A program made the translations under genes and the position numbers. Shown here one piece after another: positions 50,869 through 60,417 of a stretch of DNA of 64,000 nucleotides; the stretch's first letter is position 1, and each line of letters starts with the position of its first letter. The notes beneath the pieces are model-generated. The model was not told the origin of the DNA. It was given only the letters and a program-made list of their open reading frames with translations, and did no database searches. This DNA comes from an uncultured Planctomycetota bacterium (GTDB taxonomy: Bacteria > Planctomycetota > Brocadiia > CAIUPP01). The stretch covers positions 25,936 to 89,935 of the forward strand of contig CAIUPP010000109.1 in assembly GCA_903901045.1 (NCBI GenBank). The letters are read 5' to 3'.

Positions 50869-50897
50869 AATATATCACGTTGCGGCCTATATGTCAA
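50869..50897 (-). promoter_or_regulatory. Promoter of GntR-type regulator
   Basis: Minus strand TTGACA-N17-TATATT. Confidence 0.7.
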
Positions 50898-50937
50898 GAC
50901 ACTTCAAGCGAAATAGGGCTATAGTGCGAAAATACTC

Positions 50938-50996
50938 TTGACATTCCGCAAATGCAGTGCTATAGTTGTACCGTGATGATGTACCGTAGGGGTACC
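50938..50996 (+). promoter_or_regulatory. Pseudopilin promoter with overlapping GTACC-N5-GGTAC operator
   Basis: TTGACA-N17-TATAGT, then GTACC (50968) and GTACCgtaggGGTAC (50981-50995) at the expected start region. Confidence 0.65.
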
Positions 50997-51041
50997 AGTG
51001 CGGCTCCGGTCTTTGGTTTGTGATAGAGGGAGGGTGGGAAG

Positions 51042-52427
51042 ATGAACACGCGTATGAAGTGGCTGTCGGCATTTACGTTGATCGAATTGTTAGTAGTGAT
51101 CGCGATAATCGCTATCTTGGCCGGGATGCTTTTGCCGGCTCTGGCGGCGGCAAGGGAGAAGGCGCGCCGCACCTCCTGCCTCAACAACCTTAACCAGATA
51201 AGCAAGGCGCTGGTCTCGTACACCGGGGACTACAGCGACTATCTGCCGTGCTGGCCGAACTACGGCGCTCCGGGGGGAGTTGCAACCTACACCGCCGGAC
51301 TTAAGGGGGGCGCCTCGCAGTCGGTGACGCTCGTGACCTATGCGCCGGACATCACGTATCTCGGGAAGGCCACGCTGCCCTATTCGGCGTACGGCACGAT
51401 TGCCGCTTGCCACAAGCCGACCACTTTGAATAGCTACACCTTTGTAGACGCCACCCTTAACCCCGATACTTCGTTCAAATACTTGAAGACGGCTCCGGTC
51501 GGACTGGGTATGCTGGCCACAGGAGGATACGTCGGGGATATTGGCCTGTTCTTCTGCCCCTCCGTTCAGGACTTGGACGTCAACTTGTTGAGCGTGGGCA
51601 ACAGTTACTTCTCCGGGATCATGGGCCGGCCCTGCCAGAACGCCTATGGCGGATGGTTGAGCACCAGTTCCACGATGCTCAAATCGTTGGGCGGTCGCGA
51701 CGGCCTCGCCCTCATCGCCGGGAACTACGGTGTGCTGACCAATTACAGCCAGGGCGCCTTGAACATGACCCCCTTCTTCCGCGGCAACTGGGCAAACAGG
51801 TACGGTCCCTACTGGACCAATCTGGCCGATTGCGGGCAGGGGATTGGGGTGGGCTGCATGTACGCCTACCGAAACCAGCCGATCTCAGAGATAGAGTACG
51901 CCGCCGGCGAAGTCGCCACCGACAATTACTCGTTCGGATTGCCCTTTACGAAACCGTTCATCACCTGCAACCGGAACTGCCCGCCATTCAAGACCGTCAA
52001 GATGCTGGGTGGCCGGATGATCGTGTCGGACCGGTTCAGCGCCTCCGACTGGAGCCAGGGTGAAACCGTCGCCTCGCGCGCGATGATTCCTGGCGATGGA
52101 TTCTACGTCCACAAGGACGGTTACAACGTCCTCTATGGCGACGGGAGCGCTCGGTGGTACGGCGATGCCACGCAGCAGATTATCTGGACGCGTAAGGCGG
52201 CGGACACGTCGGCCGGGCCCTATCTGGCATACTGCGGCGGCCTCTCGATGGTCGCGTTCGAGTCGGATATCAATACGTGGTCGCAGGGCGCGCTCCTGCC
52301 GCACCGGTTTGACGTGGCGGCAGGGATCGACATCATGGGCGCAACCTATGACAACGACTGGGATGATACCGGCCTTGTGACGCCCGCCTACCCCAGTCGC
52401 TACAACTCGATGCCGGGCCGGTGGTAG
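51042..52427 (+). CDS. Prepilin-type N-terminal cleavage/methylation protein (pseudopilin family)
   Basis: [62 protein letters not shown] near C-terminus. Confidence 0.93.
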   Translation: MNTRMKWLSAFTLIELLVVIAIIAILAGMLLPALAAAREKARRTSCLNNLNQISKALVSYTGDYSDYLPCWPNYGAPGGVATYTAGLKGGASQSVTLVTYAPDITYLGKATLPYSAYGTIAACHKPTTLNSYTFVDATLNPDTSFKYLKTAPVGLGMLATGGYVGDIGLFFCPSVQDLDVNLLSVGNSYFSGIMGRPCQNAYGGWLSTSSTMLKSLGGRDGLALIAGNYGVLTNYSQGALNMTPFFRGNWANRYGPYWTNLADCGQGIGVGCMYAYRNQPISEIEYAAGEVATDNYSFGLPFTKPFITCNRNCPPFKTVKMLGGRMIVSDRFSASDWSQGETVASRAMIPGDGFYVHKDGYNVLYGDGSARWYGDATQQIIWTRKAADTSAGPYLAYCGGLSMVAFESDINTWSQGALLPHRFDVAAGIDIMGATYDNDWDDTGLVTPAYPSRYNSMPGRW

Positions 52428-52482
52428 AAAGCGGCGCGCACGAGGAGCGGTTGTTGATGGACTTGTGCTGTTGAATGAACGA

Positions 52483-52522
52483 AGCTGGCCCCGTCTTCCG
52501 AGGGCGGGGCCAGCTCTCTTCT
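52483..52522 (+). terminator. Terminator/attenuator hairpin after pseudopilin gene
   Basis: AGCTGGCCCCG-N11-CGGGGCCAGCT then CTCTTCTGTT. Confidence 0.8.
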
Positions 52523-52619
52523 GTTCTTGGAAGGCACAATGCCGGCAGGAAGGTTCACGCCGGTCGTGAACCGCCGGTCATCTGGTAAACCCCGGATCAG
52601 ACCGTTGAAGGAGGCCTTG

Positions 52620-53438
52620 ATGAGACACATCGTCTGGTGCTGTGCTCTGTTTGCCCTGTCTATCTTTGCCGTGGAATCCCGCGCCGGAGCGGCTGACCTG
52701 CGGCAACTCGATCCGGCGAACCCCGAAATCTGGGGTACGGATGATTTCCAACTCGCCATTTCCAACCAGGGAACCATCCGCGCCGTCCAAGTGAAGGGCA
52801 AAGAAGTTATCGCGCAAGCCCTGGCGCTGTACACCTTCCCCGTGCCGCCCGGCACGGAAAAGAGCGTTCGCTGTGTTCAGGGGGAAGGTTTCGGTGCGGG
52901 ACCTGGCGGCGAACAGCCCAAGCCGCAAGTGCGCGAGGAGGACGGCAAGCGCATCTTTGAATATGACCGCGTCATCGGCACCAGCCAGATACTTGAAGGC
53001 CACCCGCTCTGCAAGGTGCACGAACAACTCATCGTCACCCCCAAAGGCGAGATTCACGTCCTTTACGAATTTGAGTGGATGGAAACGGTTCGCTGGGATT
53101 CTTTCGGCCAGTTCATCATGTTCAACGAGGAGAACTGCAGGGATCGTGAATACCAGATCAAGGTCAAAGAGCAGTTCTTCACCGGCAAGCTCGACAATGG
53201 GCCGATCACAGAGCGCCAGATTCGCTTCATGCCGTTCGATCAATTGACCATCCGGACCGATCTCGGTCCGGTTCAGTATGTGTGGGAAGCGCCATCCCAG
53301 GCCAGTTTCTACTGGGCCACCGGGTTGATTCAACTGCACATTGCCCCGCCCATTGTCCCGACGACCCCCGGGTCCATCTTCAAGGGGCAGAAGGACCGAA
53401 TGGCATTCCGCATTCTGCTCCCTGTTCCCCAGCAATAG
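52620..53438 (+). CDS. Secreted hypothetical protein
   Basis: MRHIVWCCALFALSIFAVESRAGAADLRQLDP signal peptide; RBS GAAGGAGG. Confidence 0.6.
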   Translation: MRHIVWCCALFALSIFAVESRAGAADLRQLDPANPEIWGTDDFQLAISNQGTIRAVQVKGKEVIAQALALYTFPVPPGTEKSVRCVQGEGFGAGPGGEQPKPQVREEDGKRIFEYDRVIGTSQILEGHPLCKVHEQLIVTPKGEIHVLYEFEWMETVRWDSFGQFIMFNEENCRDREYQIKVKEQFFTGKLDNGPITERQIRFMPFDQLTIRTDLGPVQYVWEAPSQASFYWATGLIQLHIAPPIVPTTPGSIFKGQKDRMAFRILLPVPQQ

Positions 53439-53475
53439 GTTCGTGGCGCACGTTCCATCTGCCAGGAGATAAGCT

Positions 53476-56400
53476 ATGAGTCGTTCAGGCCTAGGGGCCG
53501 TGTTGGTTTCGCTCGCGCTTGCCGGACTTGCCGCCACGGCGTCGGCGAAAGCGACCATCGCCGAAAAGACCGTCGAAGGGCAGACGCAGGTCGTTCTGGA
53601 GAATGAATTCATCCGGATCGCCTTCACGCCCACCCTGGGCGGAGAGTGCACGGAGTGCGTCTACAAACCCGCCGACAAGTCCTTCGTCGAGCCGCGCGCC
53701 GGCGCCCTCATCGGCAACCGCGTGTGGAACTACGCCAACGACGCCCTCTATAGCCAATGGCGGAAACTTCCCTGGAGCTATGAAATTCAGCCGCGCAAGG
53801 GGGAGGTGGCCCTCCTGCTGCGCGCAGCGGGCAAGGAAAACTTCACCCACGCCACCACATTCGAGCGGCTCATTGTCCTGCGCGACGACGAAGCGATGGT
53901 CCGCATCACGTACACCTTCTCTGTCGGCCAGGAACTGATGGTGCCGGAGAAGATCGGCCTATGGTTCTTTAACATGCCGCGCGTCAGCGGCGAGCAGTCC
54001 TGCTTCACTCTCCCGCTCGATACCGGGGTACGCACGGTCGATCCCACCACCGGGGCGCGCGAAGGCTGGTTCTACAATCCGGCCCGCGGCTGGGGTGCGA
54101 TCTCCGGTCCGAGCGGCGCCGGCCTCTGCTTCAATATGGAATACCGCCGCCTCATGTGCTTCTACAGTCAGTTCGGTGGCGACGCAAGCTTGGAGTGGGC
54201 CTTCCGCACTCTGGATATCAAGAACGGCGAAAGCTTCTCCACCCAGGCGCTCCTGATTCCTTTCGCCGGCATCAAGTCGGTCTGTGGCAGCGGCAACGGC
54301 GTGGTCGCCGGCTTTGAAGCGCCCGACCGGCCCACGGCCGCCGAGGCTCAGGCCGGCCTTCAAGTCCGCGCGCTGCTCACCTCCGGCTCGGCCCAGTCCG
54401 GCGAGTTGGTCGTCTCCCTTAGGCGGTTGCCGTCAGGCGAGCTTCTACCCGTCCATCGCACAAAGCTCGCTCTCAAACCCGGCGAAGTCGCCGCCGTGAA
54501 CATGACTGCTACGCCGCCTGCGGAAGGAACATGGCTTCTCGTCGGCCAGTTCCTTCGCGATGGCCAGGAGGTCATGGACTTCATCCGGCCTGTCATTGTC
54601 GGCAAAGAGAGCGGGCCGGTCCGCATCGAGGCAAAGGAGGCGCGCCTCGGCGTCGTCACGGAGCGTTTCGAAGATCGCGCGCCTCTGACCGGAAGCGCCG
54701 CGCCGAAGGACATGGAACTCTCGATGGCCGTCGAGACGCCCCATGTCAAGTGGGCCAAGCCGTACCGGGGGGGCAAGTTGAAGGTCCTCGTTCTCACCGA
54801 CTACCTCACCGGCCGTGAGGCGGTGGAACTGGCCCAGCGGCTGGACATGGAGCTCCTCTGGGTGACCGCCGGCTCCCAGTACGAGTTGGACGATGCGGCC
54901 TGGCTCTTCGGCAAGGCGGAAGGAAGCTACCGCGTCGAACACATGAACGAGTACATCAAGCAGTGCCTCACCCGCCCCTGCGACGCCGTCATTATCGGCG
55001 GCATCTCCGCCGGCGCTTTCACCGACGAAGTGATCGAGCTCCTTCGGAAGAAGGTCAACGAAGGCATGGGCCTTGTGTACGTGACGCCTGTGAACGGGAG
55101 CGACAAGCTGTACTCTTTCCTCCCGGTGGAGAAGGAGTCCGTCCACCTGGTAGCCAACGCAACCTGGTCCGCAGCCCAGCAGCACTACATCACCAACGGC
55201 GTTCCGCTGGCCGCGCTGCCCGACACGGGTTATGCCTTGTACAAGGCCACGGGGCAGGTGCTCGCCACGGTCGGCGCCGCCCCTCTCATCGTCACGCAGG
55301 AAGGGCCCGGCAAGGGACGCGTCGCCGTCTTCACCTATAACACCAGTTGGGCGGGCCCCGGGAGCTACTCGACCGGCATCACGCCGTGGATCGAAGGGGA
55401 TACCTGCACGTTCAAGTATTGGGAATACTACTTCTCCATGTTGTCCAAAGCGCTCATCTGGGTTTCGCGCAAGGAACAGCCAGCCATGCTGAAGAGCGTG
55501 ACGGCGGACTTTACCGGCGACCCTCAGCTTGTGATAAGCCTGGACAATGCGGGTGACGCCATTCCGGCGAAGGCCTCTCTGTCCATCTCCGATGCGTACG
55601 GCGTGGCGGAGGCTTCTGCGCAGGGTCTGGACGCCCCTCTTCCCAAAGGCGATGCTACCATCCGGCTCAAACTGCCGGAGACGCTTGCGGGCGGCCGGCA
55701 TTTTGCCGACGTCATCCTCAAGGACCCAGAGGGCAGGGTGATCACTTGGGGATCGGCCATGTTCCGCACCCCCGAACCGGTCAAGATTGCGAAGATCAGC
55801 TTTGACAACCGCGCGTACTATCCCGGCGACACCGCCAGGGCGACGGTCACGCTGACGGCGGGCGACCCGGCGCACCCGGTGCTTCTCTCGGGTCAGTTCG
55901 TGGACGCCCTGGACCGCGTCCTGTTCCGCATCGACGGCAGGAAATTGGAGGACGTGAAGCAGACGACGGTTACCTTCGATCTGCCGATCGGCAGACCGCT
56001 GGCCACCACGGCCACATTCCGGGTCACGGCGTATGTGGACGAGCGTCCCGCCTCGGTGGCGCAGGCCACCGTCATCACCTTCCCGGAACGTTTCGCGCAG
56101 CGAGGCTGGGACGACTGGCACGGCGCGGTCTGGGGCAACCCGACCGGCTCCTACGTGCGGGAATATCTGGTCCCCGGCTACGCGAAAGCGTACCATGACT
56201 ACGGGATATCCTCCGTCTTCAGCACCGCCAACTGGCGCAATGCGCGGGAGTATGAATGGCCAATCCGCGCGGGATTCCAGATCATGCCGATGAGCGTCTC
56301 CCAGGGCTACATTAACGTCGGCCATGTGGCCCCCGAGGGCAAGCTTACCTTTGTGCAGCAGCAACAGAAATACCAGGAGACCCACGACAAGAAATATCTT

Positions 56401-58389
56401 GTCCGTCCGGTCTGCCTCAACAGCGAGGCCGACCTCGAACCACTCGCCAAGCAACTCCGCGAGTTGGCGGACTACTGCGGCTGGCTTGAGCCGATCGGCT
56501 ACAACCTCGGCGACGAGATGAGCACCACCTACTACCTCACCCCCTTCGACTACGACTTCCACCCCGACGCCCTTGCCGCATTTCGTATCTGGCTGAAGGA
56601 GCGCTACACTACTCTGGACGCCCTGAATAAGGAGTGGGACGCCCACTTCGCCACATGGGACGCCGTCATGCCTATGACCGCCCTGGAGGTGAAAGCGCGC
56701 GCCAACTACGCTCCCTGGGCGGACCACCGGCAGTTCATGGAAGTCTCTTTCGCCCGCTTCTTCGACTGGACGCGCGACCGGCTCCGCGAGCGCGACCCGC
56801 GCGCGCGCATCGGCCTGTCCGGCAGCCAGGCGGCGGAGGCCTATGGCGGCTACGATTGGTCGCTGGTCATCAAGTCCTTTGACTTCATCCAGAACTACAC
56901 GCATTGCAACACCTCGATTATGCAGCGCTCCTTCGGCCCCAATGTTCCTCGTGCTCCCTGGTACGGTTACGGCTGGCGCAATCCGGAGTTGCGCGGATTT
57001 CTCTGGAGATGCCTCCTCGATGGGAACATGGGCGGTTCCTATTTCAACGCCCCCTCCATGCTGCGCCCGGACCTCCTACCGAGCGAGTGCGCCGCCGACG
57101 CTCGCGGCGTTTCGGAGGAGTTCCAGCGCGGACTGGCTAAACTCCTCGGCAACTGTCCCCGCATCTCCGATATTGGCATCCACTATTCCCAACCGAGCAT
57201 CCGCGGCGCCTACATTACCGGCTCCGAAGCCATCTTCCGCGATGACCGCGCCGGCTGGATCAGCGCCGTCGAAGACCTCGGCTTCCAGTGCGAGTTGCTC
57301 TCCTCTTCTCAACTGGAGGCCGGCGAACTGGCGAAGCGCAACTATCGCGCCTTCATTCTTCCCTGTTCCGTCGCGCTCTCGGACAAAGAAGCCGCCGCTC
57401 TGCGTCAGTACGTGGAGGCGGGCGGCCTGCTCATCGCCGACGCCAAACTCGGCCTCATGGACGAGCACTGCAAGACCCGCTCCAAGTCCCTGCTCGAAGA
57501 ACTCTTCGGCATCAGCCGGGACAAGGTGGACCCCTCGGTTTCCGCTCGTGAGGGGGAGGCTCGTTTCACGCGCGACAGCGGACAATGCAAATTGAGCGAC
57601 CTGAGGGTGGATGTCAGCGTGGCGGAGCCGGAGCTGAGAACCGGGGATGGCGAGGCGTTCGGCATCCACGGAAGAGCGCCCGTCGCCGTCGTTCGGAAGG
57701 CAGGCAAGGGCGTCACCGTGTTCCTCAACTTCTTCATGGACTCCTATCCGCAACGACGCGGCCTGAACATCGAAACGCCGTTGCGAAACGTCCTCGCAAA
57801 CCTGCTTCGGTTGAACGGCGTAGAACCCTCAGCCAAGGTGGAAATCGCGGGCGATCCCAAGGCGCATCTGCTCACTGTGCGGTACAGGAACGGCAACGCA
57901 CTTTGCATTGCCGCGATGCGGGAATACGACGGCAAGCAGGCCGATACGCAAGCGACCTTGAACCTCGCATTCCCGACGCCCGGGTTTGTTTATGACCTTC
58001 GCCAGGGCAAAGCGCTCGGCCGCTCCGGCTCCGCCGCCTCCTCCGTCCTGCCCGGCGAGGCCGCCGTCTTTGCCGTCATGCCGTACGAGGTGAAATCCGT
58101 CGCGGTCGCTCCCAAGGCTGCGAGCGCAGCCGCCGGCGCCCCGGTGCAGTACGAAGTGTCCATCCCGGAGGCGCGGGGGCAGTCCCCGCTGCACATCCTT
58201 CTCGTGGAGGTGCTCGGCCCCGACGGCAATGCGCGTCCTCATTACGGCGCCAAGCTTGTCGCGAGCGACGGAAAAGCCGCCGGCGAATTCGTTCCGGCCT
58301 TCAACGATCCGCCCGGCCGATGGACCATCCGCGCCACGGACTTCATCAGCCGCGTCTCCGGCGTGGCAACCGTCGAATTGCGACCGTAG
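53476..58389 (+). CDS. Large secreted GH42-like (beta-galactosidase-type) protein, 1637 aa
   Basis: Signal peptide; central FHPDALAAFRIWLKERYTTLDALNKEWDAHFATWD (GH42-like) and YNLGDEMS; glutaminase-like trimerisation-type region RAFILPCSVALSDKEAAALRQYVEAGGLLIAD. Confidence 0.7.
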   Translation: MSRSGLGAVLVSLALAGLAATASAKATIAEKTVEGQTQVVLENEFIRIAFTPTLGGECTECVYKPADKSFVEPRAGALIGNRVWNYANDALYSQWRKLPWSYEIQPRKGEVALLLRAAGKENFTHATTFERLIVLRDDEAMVRITYTFSVGQELMVPEKIGLWFFNMPRVSGEQSCFTLPLDTGVRTVDPTTGAREGWFYNPARGWGAISGPSGAGLCFNMEYRRLMCFYSQFGGDASLEWAFRTLDIKNGESFSTQALLIPFAGIKSVCGSGNGVVAGFEAPDRPTAAEAQAGLQVRALLTSGSAQSGELVVSLRRLPSGELLPVHRTKLALKPGEVAAVNMTATPPAEGTWLLVGQFLRDGQEVMDFIRPVIVGKESGPVRIEAKEARLGVVTERFEDRAPLTGSAAPKDMELSMAVETPHVKWAKPYRGGKLKVLVLTDYLTGREAVELAQRLDMELLWVTAGSQYELDDAAWLFGKAEGSYRVEHMNEYIKQCLTRPCDAVIIGGISAGAFTDEVIELLRKKVNEGMGLVYVTPVNGSDKLYSFLPVEKESVHLVANATWSAAQQHYITNGVPLAALPDTGYALYKATGQVLATVGAAPLIVTQEGPGKGRVAVFTYNTSWAGPGSYSTGITPWIEGDTCTFKYWEYYFSMLSKALIWVSRKEQPAMLKSVTADFTGDPQLVISLDNAGDAIPAKASLSISDAYGVAEASAQGLDAPLPKGDATIRLKLPETLAGGRHFADVILKDPEGRVITWGSAMFRTPEPVKIAKISFDNRAYYPGDTARATVTLTAGDPAHPVLLSGQFVDALDRVLFRIDGRKLEDVKQTTVTFDLPIGRPLATTATFRVTAYVDERPASVAQATVITFPERFAQRGWDDWHGAVWGNPTGSYVREYLVPGYAKAYHDYGISSVFSTANWRNAREYEWPIRAGFQIMPMSVSQGYINVGHVAPEGKLTFVQQQQKYQETHDKKYLVRPVCLNSEADLEPLAKQLRELADYCGWLEPIGYNLGDEMSTTYYLTPFDYDFHPDALAAFRIWLKERYTTLDALNKEWDAHFATWDAVMPMTALEVKARANYAPWADHRQFMEVSFARFFDWTRDRLRERDPRARIGLSGSQAAEAYGGYDWSLVIKSFDFIQNYTHCNTSIMQRSFGPNVPRAPWYGYGWRNPELRGFLWRCLLDGNMGGSYFNAPSMLRPDLLPSECAADARGVSEEFQRGLAKLLGNCPRISDIGIHYSQPSIRGAYITGSEAIFRDDRAGWISAVEDLGFQCELLSSSQLEAGELAKRNYRAFILPCSVALSDKEAAALRQYVEAGGLLIADAKLGLMDEHCKTRSKSLLEELFGISRDKVDPSVSAREGEARFTRDSGQCKLSDLRVDVSVAEPELRTGDGEAFGIHGRAPVAVVRKAGKGVTVFLNFFMDSYPQRRGLNIETPLRNVLANLLRLNGVEPSAKVEIAGDPKAHLLTVRYRNGNALCIAAMREYDGKQADTQATLNLAFPTPGFVYDLRQGKALGRSGSAASSVLPGEAAVFAVMPYEVKSVAVAPKAASAAAGAPVQYEVSIPEARGQSPLHILLVEVLGPDGNARPHYGAKLVASDGKAAGEFVPAFNDPPGRWTIRATDFISRVSGVATVELRP

Positions 58390-58455
58390 ACTGGTGAAGG
58401 CCCTCTTGATAACTTGTTTCAGCCGTCTTGGCAGGAACCTATAGTGGAGAACGTC

Positions 58456-59211
58456 ATGCTTCATAGCCACAAGTGGGAAGAGCTTCTTCCCGAGGAGTTC
58501 AATGAGGAACTCCAACGGGCGCCGATTGCGTATTGGGCGTGCGGAGGAATGGAGGAACACGGCCTTCATAATGCGCTGGGGGTGGACCTTTACCTCGCTT
58601 ACGATATTTGCCTCCGCGCCGTAGGCATCTCAGGCGGGATCGTGTTTCCGCCGGTTCCGTGCGCGCCCGCCGGCTGGCCGTCCTATTCGCGCGAAGCGCT
58701 CCGAAGCGGCAAACACCAGCTCTATCCGCCCAGCCTTTGGGTCAGCCGCGAGCTCTGCGAGTCCCTTTACACCGAAATTCTTGAATCCATCGCTGACCTC
58801 GGCTTCAAGTCCTGTATTGCGCTTGGCCTCCACGAGCCGGCCCTTCTCCTCCTGCGCCAAATTGAAGAGAAGCAGGGCGCGCGAATCAAGAACATGAAGT
58901 TCTGGGGCGGGTCGGACCGCGTCAACCTGGACCTGATAGGGCTCGGAAAGATCCGGCCCGAAGACCGTGATCTGGCGGTCCATGCGGGCATGCTGGAGAC
59001 CTCGCTCGTCGCTGCATGCCGGCCCGATTGGGTGGATCTTCGCCGTGTGGACCGGACGTCAAGCAGCCCGCTGCCGCTGCAATTGAAAGCGTCCACTCCG
59101 GGACAGATTGCGCTCGTCGCGCAGGCAACAGCCGAGTTCGGAGAGGCGCGGCTGAGCGTTGTCAGCGAACGTGTCGCCCGATGCGCGCTCGACATGGCAG
59201 CCTCAAAATAA
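58456..59211 (+). CDS. Creatininase-family protein
   Basis: RAPIAYWACGGMEEHGLHNALGVDLYLAYDICLRA...; ATG at 58456. Confidence 0.75.
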   Translation: MLHSHKWEELLPEEFNEELQRAPIAYWACGGMEEHGLHNALGVDLYLAYDICLRAVGISGGIVFPPVPCAPAGWPSYSREALRSGKHQLYPPSLWVSRELCESLYTEILESIADLGFKSCIALGLHEPALLLLRQIEEKQGARIKNMKFWGGSDRVNLDLIGLGKIRPEDRDLAVHAGMLETSLVAACRPDWVDLRRVDRTSSSPLPLQLKASTPGQIALVAQATAEFGEARLSVVSERVARCALDMAASK

Positions 59212-59229
59212 GAGGAAGGAAAGAACAGC

Positions 59230-60285
59230 ATGATTCGCATGGGAATGATCGGCTGCGGCTCAATGGCCGACCGGCACATCAGCGCGCTGGCCCCGCTGCA
59301 GGGCCGGATGCGCTTCACCGCGTTTGCGGATATTGAACTGCCGCGGGCGCAAAGGCTTGCCTCCTCTGTGGCAGGGGCCGTCGCCGCCGAGAACTACAGG
59401 GACATCTTCGACCACGTCGATGCCATCATCATCGCCCTGCCGCATGATCTCCACCACCAGGTCGGCATGGACTGCCTGAGGGCCGGAAAGCATGTTCTGA
59501 TGGAGAAGCCGCTGGCGCTAACCGAAGCGCAGTGTCTGGAGTTGATCGCGGCGGATCGGTCGCCGGAGCCGGTCCTGATGTTGGGCTATGTGATGCGCCA
59601 CCATCCGCTGTGGAAGCAGATGGGCGAGTACATCCGCCAGCGGACCTATGGAGAGGCGTTTCACGTCTCGATATGGACTGAGCAGTACACCGACGCCTCA
59701 CAGGGCGCTTGGATCGGTCAGGCGAAGCGGCTCGGAGGCGGCCAGCTTTTCAGCCATGGCTGCCACTACATTGATCTGCTCCTGGACTGGCTTGGCGATC
59801 CTGTTTGCGGCACGCACATAGGCACCCGCCTAGGCACCCCCTGGATGGAACGGGAAGGCACCAGCAATGTCAGCCTGAAATTCAAGAGCGGGGCCACGGC
59901 GTACCACTTCGGCACCTGGGGGGCGCGCGGGTCGCGGCTGGGCTATGCCGCGCATGCACATTGCACTGAAGGCATGCTCGAACTTGACCATGCCGAAGGG
60001 ACGATCACGCTGCACCGCGATAAGTCCGGCGGCGACCTGCCCGCGCTGGAGGCGTTGGCGTTCAAGGGAGAAGCGCCGAAGGACATCAATAAGGTCGTCG
60101 TCTACCGATGCTCGGGGGCGGACAAGCGCCGGAAGGCCGTGGTTCAGCAAATCGAGGCGTTCCTCGATTGCATCGAGAAGAAGATGAAACCGGATATCAG
60201 CGCACAAGCTTCTCTGCGCAGCCTTCAGGTCATATGGAAGCTGTATGAAGCGGAGGAGGGCATGGTGGTGGCTGACCTGCGATAG
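59230..60285 (+). CDS. Gfo/Idh/MocA family oxidoreductase
   Basis: MIRMGMIGCGSMADRHISALAPLQGRMRFTAFADIE...GKHVLMEKPLALTEAQCLELI. Confidence 0.92.
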   Translation: MIRMGMIGCGSMADRHISALAPLQGRMRFTAFADIELPRAQRLASSVAGAVAAENYRDIFDHVDAIIIALPHDLHHQVGMDCLRAGKHVLMEKPLALTEAQCLELIAADRSPEPVLMLGYVMRHHPLWKQMGEYIRQRTYGEAFHVSIWTEQYTDASQGAWIGQAKRLGGGQLFSHGCHYIDLLLDWLGDPVCGTHIGTRLGTPWMEREGTSNVSLKFKSGATAYHFGTWGARGSRLGYAAHAHCTEGMLELDHAEGTITLHRDKSGGDLPALEALAFKGEAPKDINKVVVYRCSGADKRRKAVVQQIEAFLDCIEKKMKPDISAQASLRSLQVIWKLYEAEEGMVVADLR

Positions 60286-60293
60286 TGCCCGCT

Positions 60294-60393
60294 GCGAGCG
60301 GCGGAAGGCCGCCGGGGAATGCGCCCGGTCTTCGACAATCCGCCCAGCCGATGGACCGTCCGCGCCATCGGCTTCATCAGCCGCGTCTGCTGG
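60294..60393 (+). pseudogene. 3'-terminal fossil of a GH gene related to 53476-58389
   Basis: Nucleotide alignment with 58261-58361; reads VFDNPPSRWTVRAIGFISRVCWF vs AFNDPPGRWTIRATDFISRVSGV. Confidence 0.75.
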
Positions 60394-60417
60394 TTTCGCC
60401 ATAAAGAGAGAGTTCGC

